A stretch of DNA of 64,000 bases from JAWSVE01 sp050789445 (GTDB lineage Bacteria > Pseudomonadota > Gammaproteobacteria > Pseudomonadales > Cellvibrionaceae): NCBI GenBank assembly GCA_050789445.1, contig JAILXR010000001.1:3286001-3350000 (forward strand), written 5' to 3'. The translations under genes and the position numbers were made by a program. Shown in pieces: positions 1-7,178 of the stretch (position 1 is its first letter; every line of letters begins with the position of its first letter). Under the pieces are notes generated by a model, which saw nothing but the letters and a program-made list of their open reading frames with translations, ran no database searches and was not told where the DNA came from.

Positions 1-1041
1 GCCCCTGTTTGGCTGCCAAAGATCAGTATGCAAAGACCAATAGCCTGCTTGGCTGATAGTTTATTGTTACTTGGTTACTTAGAGACAGATGCATTACACA
101 GTTTGGTTGTGGCTTGGGAGTCGATTTTTGATTTGGTGAAACCAGACTTAGTGGTTTTTGATTATTCTCCAACAGCTATGTTGGCACTCCTAAATTATTC
201 TATTCCTAAAATGCTAGTAGGGACTGGTTTCGCTGATCCTGCACCAGGTTATTCCATCGTCGATTGGCGTCCGTATTCAATCAATGACCAACTGGTTCAG
301 CGTCAAGAAGATAGGGTTCTAGCACAAATAAATAACGTACTTGAGCGTAAAAATATTTCACGGTTGACTAAATTGAGCGATTTGTTTTTTGTTGATAAAG
401 TAATGATTACGACCTTTCCTGAGCTGGATTTGTATAAAGGATTACGAAAACAAGTTAAATATTGTTTAGGGGCATCGTCTGTTCTTGTCGAGAAGAAAAT
501 CCAATTTCCTTGTTCTAAAAAATTGAAGATCGTCGCGTATTTAAAATCTGATTATCCTCAACTCCTTTTATTGATAGAAGCGCTATCAAAATGTGACGCT
601 AGTGTTTTTATTAGCTGCCCTCAAGGAAATCCACAGGATTTTCAACCATATGCTTGTGAAGACTTTCAGTTCAGTATCGACTTAGTTGACTTAGAAAACG
701 CCATGTCTGAAGCAGACTTGTTTGTTGGTCACGGGAATGCAGCAACATTGAAAGAGAGTTTGGTAGCAGGGACACCAGTTTTAGTTTTACCCATTCAGTT
801 AGAGCAGTTACTTAACGGAAAAATGGTGCAAGAAAGTAGGTATGGTCGACTTGTGGAAAAAATAGAAAGCGTCGACGGTTTGGTTGTAATTCTAAATGAA
901 ATGTTAAAAAGTAAAGATGGATATCAAAATCAAGTTTCAGAATTACTGTCGAGACATCCAGAATCAGAGAGGGTGTCTATTTCTGATGCTGTAGCGGCCG
1001 AAGTGAAGCTGCTGTTACCAAAAACAGATAAAAATCTTTAA
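1..1041 (+). CDS. UGT-like glycosyltransferase, 5'-truncated by window edge
   Basis: The reading frame is open from the first base, so the ATG at 28 is probably internal and the gene begins before the window. The visible 346 codons look like the C-terminal two thirds of a GT-B fold, UGT/MGT-type glycosyltransferase, which moves a sugar from a nucleotide-sugar to a lipid or small-molecule acceptor. The best evidence is the C-terminal donor-binding block GHGNAATLKESLVAGTPVLV followed by PIQLEQLLN, the usual 'HGG...E....G.P.l..P...DQ..n' layout with a Q-for-D change. The N-terminal part (VVFDYSP...) fits the acceptor half. Nothing downstream shares its direction closely: 167 bases and a Fur box separate it from the next gene. 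Substrate unknown. Confidence 0.7.
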   Translation, partial: APVWLPKISMQRPIACLADSLLLLGYLETDALHSLVVAWESIFDLVKPDLVVFDYSPTAMLALLNYSIPKMLVGTGFADPAPGYSIVDWRPYSINDQLVQRQEDRVLAQINNVLERKNISRLTKLSDLFFVDKVMITTFPELDLYKGLRKQVKYCLGASSVLVEKKIQFPCSKKLKIVAYLKSDYPQLLLLIEALSKCDASVFISCPQGNPQDFQPYACEDFQFSIDLVDLENAMSEADLFVGHGNAATLKESLVAGTPVLVLPIQLEQLLNGKMVQESRYGRLVEKIESVDGLVVILNEMLKSKDGYQNQVSELLSRHPESERVSISDAVAAEVKLLLPKTDKNL

Positions 1042-1157
1042 AATCAATATGTTAATATAGATTGGCTTTAGAGTGTTTTCATTCTTTCAGCGTTTAAGTC
1101 ATAAAATAAAATGCCTATAGACTTCTAAAATGTAGACTCGATTTAAAATATTATTGC

Positions 1158-1178
1158 AATTGATAATCGTTATCATTA
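1158..1178 (+). promoter_or_regulatory. Fur box
   Basis: TGATAATCGTTATCA at 1161-1175 is a perfect inverted repeat (TGATAA/TTATCA arms) and carries the 6-1-6 hexamer pattern GATAAT-C-GTTATC of Fur sites. It lies 34 bases before the start codon at 1209, where a repressor would block transcription. It implies iron-repressed expression of the three genes that follow. Seen in sequence; regulator assignment is by consensus. Confidence 0.85.
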
Positions 1179-1208
1179 AGATTCGCATCTTTCTTTGAGG
1201 GAAACGAA

Positions 1209-2039
1209 ATGCTGAATCCAATTGTTCGATTATTTGTCCTGCCGTCAATCTTCCTCACGTCGCTTCTTGTTTCACTGCAAGGCTCTGCTCACACACCCTA
1301 TTACGTGCCCAATACCTTTGAAGTCTCTAAAAATGGTTTGGTGACTCTCGATGCGTCTTTTTCCGAAAGGTTTTTTGTTCCCGAAGTCACTTTCAATAAT
1401 GGCGATTTTAAAATTAATACGCCTGCCGGAAAGGAGATTCAACCCGATCTAGTTTCAGAATTAAAAACGAGAGTTGTCGTTGAGCATGTTGTGAAAACGG
1501 ATGGCACTTATCGTTTTAGTACAGGTAAAAGGGTAGGGGCGGTGTTTACCGTGTATAGCGAAAACGGAGAAAGAAAAACAGCGCGTGGGACAGAGAGCGA
1601 AATCCCTAAAGATTCAAAAATACTGGAAAGGTATCAGTCAATCACTATGGCAGAAACTTATGTTAGTAAAGGAGCGCCGAGTAATGCGGTATTAGTGGCA
1701 AAAAATATTGGTTTAGAAATTATTCCTAAAACGAATCCAAATGATTTGTTTGTGGATGATCAGTTTTCAGGAGCCCTATTGTTTGATGGAAAACCGCTAA
1801 AAAATACAGAAGTAGATATATACCTAGCGAAAAATCAATTCAGTTCTGAGAAACCTGAGATGAGCGTTGAAAGCGGTGATCAAGGCTTTTTCACAATCCC
1901 ATTCGCAAAAGAAGGCGTCTACCTCCTGCGTGTGAGACATAGAGCTCCCGCCGCTTCAATGGTAAACAGCGCGAAATATTCATCGGATGTTAATTCCTTT
2001 AGTTATACCTACACATTGGTTATTGAAATATATAACTGA
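1209..2039 (+). CDS. DUF4198-type exported protein, Fur-controlled
   Basis: A 276-residue exported protein. Residues 1-27 form a signal peptide ending SAHTP, so the mature protein would begin with a His near its N-terminus, as in many periplasmic metal-handling proteins. The rest is beta-rich with a late carboxypeptidase-regulatory/transthyretin-like segment (about 190-275: FDGKPLKNTEVDIYL... GFFTIPFAKEGVYLLRVRH), the arrangement of the DUF4198 family, which is often encoded beside TonB receptors for iron or nickel. It follows a Fur box and is first of a three-gene cassette, so a periplasmic role in iron or haem acquisition is inferred. Family assignment is by pattern. Confidence 0.75.
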   Translation: MLNPIVRLFVLPSIFLTSLLVSLQGSAHTPYYVPNTFEVSKNGLVTLDASFSERFFVPEVTFNNGDFKINTPAGKEIQPDLVSELKTRVVVEHVVKTDGTYRFSTGKRVGAVFTVYSENGERKTARGTESEIPKDSKILERYQSITMAETYVSKGAPSNAVLVAKNIGLEIIPKTNPNDLFVDDQFSGALLFDGKPLKNTEVDIYLAKNQFSSEKPEMSVESGDQGFFTIPFAKEGVYLLRVRHRAPAASMVNSAKYSSDVNSFSYTYTLVIEIYN

Positions 2040-2117
2040 GTCTAAAAACTTTACATGCCATGTCGTTTATAACAGCGATGACAGTGGTTCAGTGAGTCTT
2101 CAATAAATGGGTGATTT

Positions 2118-3062
2118 ATGAAAATACAATGTTATTTAATCGGCTTAGTTCTCGTGAGCTTTTATTCATCAAGCACTTATTCAGAAGTGGATAATGTTTT
2201 CAAAAAATCGGATTCGCAACAAAAAATAATCTATATCAATGATTATGATGCAAATAATGATTTAGCTGTTTCAGAAAAAGAACGAGATGTTATAGAAAAT
2301 ATGATGTTTTCTTTTATAGATAAAAATAAAAATTTAAAAATAGAAGGCGATGAATATTTTAAGTTTCAAGGCGCACGATTAGAAGACAAGCTTTTCTTGG
2401 AGAGTAGTTCCCATGTAAAGCAATCCATTATTCGGTTTGATTCATTGGATGATGATGGAGACAAAAAAATAACTTTTTCTGAATTTTCCAAATCAAGTCT
2501 GAGAATATTCAATATTTTTGATAAAAACAAAGATAGTGTTCTCGATAAAAAAGACAAATATTTTAAAGAAAAAGAATATGTTCCAATTGAAGATAAAGCT
2601 TCTATTGATGATAGGAGCGATGAGGCGTTGAACATAATAAAACAAAAAATATCCTCAGCGAAGTATTTGTTATCTATGCCTAGCACTCACAACTGGAATG
2701 GTGTGTTTTCTCAATACGATAAAAATAAGACGGGCACTATAACGAAGTCTGTTTTTGATTCGCAACGAAAAAATGTGTTTGATCGTGTAGATATTAATTC
2801 TGATGGTTGGCTAAGTGAAGATGAATATATTGGTGAATATAGGGCGCGGGTAGAAAATCGCTTGCAGCAAGCGAGGGGCTATTTTTTCGGTCAGATAAAA
2901 AAGGATTTTTTGAACAAAGATGCGAGCAAAAATGGCAGCTTGTCAATAGAGGAATATTTGCAAGGCAGTAAAGAAAAATTTAACCGGTTTGATGTCGATA
3001 ATGATGGATTTGTATCTTTGGGCGATGATCTAACACAGCATAAATCTATTACAAAATATTAA
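2118..3062 (+). CDS. Exported protein with eight EF-hand loops
   Basis: A 314-residue protein with a signal peptide (about residues 1-22, ending TYSE) followed by repeated helix-loop-helix calcium motifs. I count eight twelve-residue loops: DYDANNDLAVSE, DKNKNLKIEGDE, DDDGDKKITFSE, DKNKDSVLDKKD, DKNKTGTITKSV, DINSDGWLSEDE, DASKNGSLSIEE and DVDNDGFVSLGD. Seven have an acidic residue at position 12; the fifth ends in Val and is probably weak. It is likely a periplasmic or secreted calcium-binding protein. It sits between the DUF4198 gene and the TonB receptor, with only 13 bases before the receptor, so it is probably co-transcribed under the same Fur box. Its role in uptake is unknown. Confidence 0.8.
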   Translation: MKIQCYLIGLVLVSFYSSSTYSEVDNVFKKSDSQQKIIYINDYDANNDLAVSEKERDVIENMMFSFIDKNKNLKIEGDEYFKFQGARLEDKLFLESSSHVKQSIIRFDSLDDDGDKKITFSEFSKSSLRIFNIFDKNKDSVLDKKDKYFKEKEYVPIEDKASIDDRSDEALNIIKQKISSAKYLLSMPSTHNWNGVFSQYDKNKTGTITKSVFDSQRKNVFDRVDINSDGWLSEDEYIGEYRARVENRLQQARGYFFGQIKKDFLNKDASKNGSLSIEEYLQGSKEKFNRFDVDNDGFVSLGDDLTQHKSITKY

Positions 3063-3075
3063 TAGAGGTGAAAAA

Positions 3076-5295
3076 ATGAAGCATCGTAGAGATATAAAAA
3101 CCAAGATTTTTGAAAAATTAACAGTCTTGTTTGTCATTGCGCTATCTTCACTGAGCGTACAGTCTCAGGAGAAAGAAAAAACGTTAGAGATTACAAAAAA
3201 AAGGGGGTCGGTTGAAGAGATGGTTGTCGTGGGTTATCGATATCCTACCAGCCTTCAAAATGTTGCGGGTTCTGTAACACTCATTGACTCAGAAGAAATT
3301 GAATCAATACAGGCCAGTAACCTAGAGGATATTTTAGAAAATCAGCCCGGTGTCGATGTGGAAAGCGATGCTAGATTTGGAATCAGAAGTATTAATGTAA
3401 GAGGGCTTTCAGGTAACTATGTCAAAATAAAAGTGGATAACGTAGATCAGCCAGCAGAATTTGATGGCGGAACTTTTGTCGGCTCATCAAGAATTGACCT
3501 AGACGTGGATTTGTTAAAGATGATCGAGGTTGTCAAGGGGCCAGCGTCGAGTACTCAAGGAAGTGAAGCAATAGGTGGATCTGTTTTGTTTTCTACAATT
3601 GATCCTGTCGATATTCTAGAGCAGCAAGGCGATGGTACAGGCGGTTGGTTGAAGTCGAGCATTCACTCTGTTGATGATGGCAGGAGTTATTCGTTAGCTA
3701 TAGCAAATCGTCAAGGTGAATTGGAATCGATGCTTGCTTACACAAAAAGAACGGGAGACAAGATAGATTCTTTTGGTGATATGGCTGACCATGAATCGGA
3801 TGCGGATAATGTTTTAGGGAAAGTAATTTACCATTTGACTGAATCACAACAAATAAAATTATCGGCAGAGTTGGCTCAAACCGATTCCGATGGCGAGCCT
3901 AATAATCCAGGAAGTTATAACGATTTTTATTATACTGAGGATACCAGTAAGCGAACTCGCTTAGGGTTGGTGCATCAATGGTCAGCCGATAATGTGATGT
4001 TTGATGATTCAAATATTCAATTGGATTGGCAAAAAAAACAACAAGACAGTAATACATTTAGAAAGCCGCTAATGGGCAATGCGGAAAACAAAGAATATGG
4101 ATATGAAGAAGAGGGCGTTCAGCTTGATGTTCAGTTCACCAAAACAACATTGCCTTCTCAGGGGCAAATTAGCTCTCAGTCAGTCGAACATAATTTTGCT
4201 TACGGAGTGACATTAAAGCAAACGGACTATGAGAATATTAATATTACTTGGTACGACGATAATGATGACGGTGTTATCAATGATCGCTCTAAGCAATATT
4301 TTTATATCCCTTCTGCAAAATCAACAGCAACAGGCGCTTATTTTCAAGATGAAATGGTTTTGGCGGGCGGAAGATTGCGTGTTACACCGGGTATTCGGTT
4401 TGATCAATTCACTGTTGATCCTCAGTCATTGGAATTGGATTTAGGAACAGAGCTTATCGGTTATTCCTCGACGAACACCTACGAAAAATATGAGGATGAG
4501 GAATTTACAGGTCGTCTAGGTCTTGTTTACGCTATCAATAATAATGTGCGTCTATTTTCTCAATATAGCCAAGGGTTTAAATCTCCTGATTTTAGACAGC
4601 TTTATTATTCTTGGAGTAATGACATGTTTGGTTACAAGTCGGAACCGAATCCCGATTTAACATCAGAGTATAGTGATTCTGTTGAGTTGGGTTTGCGTGG
4701 TCATTCAGAATTTTCTGATTGGGAAGTTGTGATATTTAAAAGTGAATACGATAATTTTATTGAGCAGCGTTCAGAATACACAGATCCAAACTACCCTTAT
4801 GGTGTAACAAGATTCGAGAATATTCGTGAAGCAGAGATAAAGGGGATCGAATTTAGTTCTCAAATATATCTTGGTGCTCTCAATGTTATTGACGGCGCGT
4901 CAATTCGTATTTCTGCTGCCTATGCAGATGGTGAAACAGGTCACGGAGAGCCTTTAGAAGGTGTGAATCCATTTTCTGCGCATTTAAGATTTGGCTATGA
5001 CTCACCAAGTAATCTGTGGGGTATTGCATTTAAAATAAATTATGCTGATGCAGTTGATAAAAATGATGTGATAGATTCTTCAGCGCAGTATTTACCAGAC
5101 AGCTACATGGTGATGGATTTAAATGCTTATTGGGAGCCCGCTAAAAACTTAACGGTTAGAGCAGGTGTTAATAACATTGCTGATAAGCAATATGAAAGAT
5201 GGTCAAGTGTGAGGGGCTTGTCGGCAGATAATTTCGAAGATCGTTATTCCCAGCCAGGAAGACATTGGGCGTTAACAGTAAAATATAGGTTGTAG
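3076..5295 (+). CDS. TonB-dependent receptor, haem/haemoglobin type
   Basis: A 739-residue outer-membrane receptor. After a signal peptide (ending SVQSQ) come a TonB-box region near VEEMVVVGY, a plug domain (about 55-180, with INVRGLSGNYVKIKVDN) and a 22-strand barrel that ends in YRL, an aromatic-rich C-terminal strand. The segment SQGFKSPDFRQLYY... followed by EPNPDLTSE matches the FRAP/NPNL boxes of haem and haemoglobin receptors, so haem-type iron uptake is likely; a siderophore ligand is possible. Residues 394-405 form an acidic EF-hand-like loop (DDNDDGVIND...). A good ribosome site (GAGGTG) precedes the start. It is the third gene behind the Fur box. Confidence 0.85.
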   Translation: MKHRRDIKTKIFEKLTVLFVIALSSLSVQSQEKEKTLEITKKRGSVEEMVVVGYRYPTSLQNVAGSVTLIDSEEIESIQASNLEDILENQPGVDVESDARFGIRSINVRGLSGNYVKIKVDNVDQPAEFDGGTFVGSSRIDLDVDLLKMIEVVKGPASSTQGSEAIGGSVLFSTIDPVDILEQQGDGTGGWLKSSIHSVDDGRSYSLAIANRQGELESMLAYTKRTGDKIDSFGDMADHESDADNVLGKVIYHLTESQQIKLSAELAQTDSDGEPNNPGSYNDFYYTEDTSKRTRLGLVHQWSADNVMFDDSNIQLDWQKKQQDSNTFRKPLMGNAENKEYGYEEEGVQLDVQFTKTTLPSQGQISSQSVEHNFAYGVTLKQTDYENINITWYDDNDDGVINDRSKQYFYIPSAKSTATGAYFQDEMVLAGGRLRVTPGIRFDQFTVDPQSLELDLGTELIGYSSTNTYEKYEDEEFTGRLGLVYAINNNVRLFSQYSQGFKSPDFRQLYYSWSNDMFGYKSEPNPDLTSEYSDSVELGLRGHSEFSDWEVVIFKSEYDNFIEQRSEYTDPNYPYGVTRFENIREAEIKGIEFSSQIYLGALNVIDGASIRISAAYADGETGHGEPLEGVNPFSAHLRFGYDSPSNLWGIAFKINYADAVDKNDVIDSSAQYLPDSYMVMDLNAYWEPAKNLTVRAGVNNIADKQYERWSSVRGLSADNFEDRYSQPGRHWALTVKYRL

Positions 5296-5320
5296 TATTT
5301 ATGTGAATAAAATATTAAAT

Positions 5321-5415
5321 TAGCTTCTAAGAGAGGAATTTATAAAATATACGGATTGTAGAGAGCGGCTTATCTTCGAAAGAGAAAAGTCAGCGTGCTT
5401 AGAAGCTATTTTTTT
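5321..5415 (+). ncRNA. Long inverted repeat with T-tract: 3' structured RNA or terminator
   Basis: TAGCTTCTAAG (5321-5331) is perfectly complementary to CTTAGAAGCTA (5398-5408), which is followed by seven T. The 66 bases between can form a smaller stem (TCTT/AAGA near 5373). This reads as a multi-arm terminator after the TonB receptor, or a 3'-UTR small RNA; the thioesterase ends on the other strand at 5421. Confidence 0.45.
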
Positions 5416-5420
5416 CAGAT

Positions 5421-5828
5421 TTACGGGATCTTCACGATTGTTCCCTGAGCTGCAGCAACAAGCTTTTCTTCATCGTTCGTCACGGCATATACTTTACATT
5501 CACAAACAGCTTGGCTTTTTCCTGAAGATAAAACTGTAGCGCGAGCAATTAATTTTTCACCAACTGCTGGCCGTAAATAATTGATTTTATATTCTGACGT
5601 CAGGCAATTTTTTAAAATTGATCCTCCCGCGTAAGTTAAGCAATTGTCAGCGAGATAGCTAACGACTCCCCCATGAGCAAATCCGTGCTGTTGTTTGTGC
5701 TCTTCTTTGATAGCAAGTTGTAATTCAGCTTTGTTCTTTTCAAATTGGGTCAGTTCTGCGCCTAAAAATACGCTGAAAGGTTGGGAGCTGAGAACTTGTT
5801 TTCCATAATCTAAAAATTGATCCGACAT
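5421..5828 (-). CDS. PaaI-like hotdog thioesterase
   Basis: A 135-residue single hotdog-fold domain, the usual length for PaaI/YbgC-like acyl-CoA thioesterases, which hydrolyse acyl- or aryl-CoA in the cytoplasm. The key segment is KQQHGFAHGGVVSYLADNC: HGG with the following helix carrying the catalytic acid/Asn region of the family. The later part (INYLRPAVGEKLIARATVL) is the standard substrate-channel strand pair. It is a single gene on the minus strand, convergent with the TonB receptor. Natural substrate cannot be told from sequence. Confidence 0.85.
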   Translation of the reverse strand: MSDQFLDYGKQVLSSQPFSVFLGAELTQFEKNKAELQLAIKEEHKQQHGFAHGGVVSYLADNCLTYAGGSILKNCLTSEYKINYLRPAVGEKLIARATVLSSGKSQAVCECKVYAVTNDEEKLVAAAQGTIVKIP

Positions 5829-5978
5829 AACTTTACCCTTTAGGTTTCATTTTTGTTTGATTCCGCTAGTTTCACTGTGGAGTCTATTGTAAATTAGTTT
5901 TTGATTTTTAGATGACTGCATATTCGAAACAGGCAAGCATCGAGCGCTAATAAGTAATAATCAATAAGCGAGGAAGAT

Positions 5979-6527
5979 ATGAATAGGTCAGATTTAACAA
6001 CGGCGAAACTATTAAATAAGTTCGCACTCATCTTTTGTGCTTTAACGGTTAGTTTGTCTGTTAATGCAGATGATTTAACACTTTCATTTACCGATTCGGA
6101 TTGGTCAAGTAAGGGAATACCAGAAGGGCAGCAATGTAACCGCTTTAAAGGTGTGGACCCCCAATCTCCTGAGTTGGTTGTGAAAAATATTCCAGCCAAT
6201 ACTACGGCAATTATTTTAGAGTTTAGTGATCGTAGTCTTGCCAGCATGAATAACGGCGGACATGGCAAAGTAGGTTATAAAATACCTGTGGGAGCGACAG
6301 AAGTGACTATTCCCCGTGTCCCTGGTCATACCGAGACGTTGCCTGAAAACTTCTTTGTAGTCGCCAATCATAAAGCTCCGCGATGGGACACGGCTGGCGC
6401 TTACCTGCCACCTTGTTCTGGTGGTCGAGGTAATCAGTATTTCATCGATGTGAAGGCGGTGATTCTTTCTGGGGCGGATGCCTCGAATATTCTCGCTGAA
6501 GCCAGTATTCAAATGGCAACTTATTAA
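5979..6527 (+). CDS. Exported PEBP/YbhB-like protein (tentative)
   Basis: A 182-residue protein with a long signal peptide (about 1-30, ending SVNADD) and a strong ribosome site (GAGGAAG). The mature part has features reminiscent of phosphatidylethanolamine-binding (RKIP/YbhB) proteins: IPEGQQCNRF, then SPELVVKNIPANT, a GGHGK turn and a late AYLPPCSGGRGNQYF segment like the P-P-x-G-x-G-x-H/x-Y block. The two Cys (in QQCNRF and PPCSGG) could pair in the periplasm. It is also possible that this is an unrelated beta-sandwich protein. It stands 77 bases before the VOC-family gene in the same direction. No function is claimed. Confidence 0.5.
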   Translation: MNRSDLTTAKLLNKFALIFCALTVSLSVNADDLTLSFTDSDWSSKGIPEGQQCNRFKGVDPQSPELVVKNIPANTTAIILEFSDRSLASMNNGGHGKVGYKIPVGATEVTIPRVPGHTETLPENFFVVANHKAPRWDTAGAYLPPCSGGRGNQYFIDVKAVILSGADASNILAEASIQMATY

Positions 6528-6604
6528 ATTTATTATCGATTCAATATCCCAGACTCTTACAATGACAAATTTAAACGCAAAAAATCAGTGGAGCGACACA
6601 TAAA

Positions 6605-6973
6605 ATGATCGGATACACCATCTTAGGTAGTAATGATTTAGGTAAGGCAGTGGCTTTTTACGACAGTCTTTTAGCGTTATTGGGCGCAAAACAGGCGTTC
6701 TCAACAGAAACAATGACGTTATGGGGCAATGGGCCTAATAAGCCCATGTTCGCAATTGCAACACCTTATGATGGGGAAGCCGCATCGGTGGGCAATGGCA
6801 CGATGGTAGCTCTAGTTGTTTCGGATAAGGCAACTGTAGACGCTTTTTATAAAAAAGGTATTCAGTTGGGAGGTTCTGATGAGGGTGAGCCGGGCATGAG
6901 AACTGATAATTTCTATGGCGCCTATATTCGAGATCTCGATGGCAACAAGCTTTGTGTATTTTGCATGGTCTAA
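6605..6973 (+). CDS. VOC-family (glyoxalase-like) protein
   Basis: A 122-residue vicinal-oxygen-chelate fold protein, single-domain length. It starts MIGYTILGSNDLGKAVAFYDSLLALLGA and ends YIRDLDGNKLCVFCMV, the classic paired beta-alpha-beta-beta-beta modules, with the 'DLDGNKL' turn that usually precedes a metal ligand. It may act as a lyase, dioxygenase-like or antibiotic/aldehyde-binding protein; the family is too wide to choose. The first metal-binding His common in glyoxalase I is not obvious, so it could be a non-catalytic member. Confidence 0.8.
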   Translation: MIGYTILGSNDLGKAVAFYDSLLALLGAKQAFSTETMTLWGNGPNKPMFAIATPYDGEAASVGNGTMVALVVSDKATVDAFYKKGIQLGGSDEGEPGMRTDNFYGAYIRDLDGNKLCVFCMV

Positions 6974-7178
6974 ATGCCTTGGGATTAGGGTAAGAAGGCA
7001 TTAAAGAAAAATACCTTCTTATCTTCCTTGGCTGTTTTTTAATCTATTTGAAGCTTTTTGCTAGAATCCCCTGTATACTCTCGCCCCCATTTCACACGAT
7101 TGGATCAAATCCGGTCATGACACTATTCTATTTTCTAAGCGTGTAAGCGCAGCTCTATTCTAGGTTCTAGGTAAAAAT
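6973..7178 (+). promoter_or_regulatory. Leader of the RNA helicase gene with alternative hairpins
   Basis: AATGCCTT (6973-6980) can pair with AAGGCATT (6995-7002), while TAAGAAGG (6991-6998) can pair with CCTTCTTA (7014-7021). The two stems share bases 6995-6998, so they exclude each other. They lie between the VOC gene and the DEAD-box gene. A GC-rich stretch after TATACT (around 7075-7087) may be the helicase promoter. Could be a terminator pair for the VOC gene or a cold/translation switch. Confidence 0.35.

Noticed and set aside
28..1041. ATG at 28 as a true start of the glycosyltransferase
   Set aside because: The frame stays open to the window edge and the protein would lack much of the N-terminal domain of the family.
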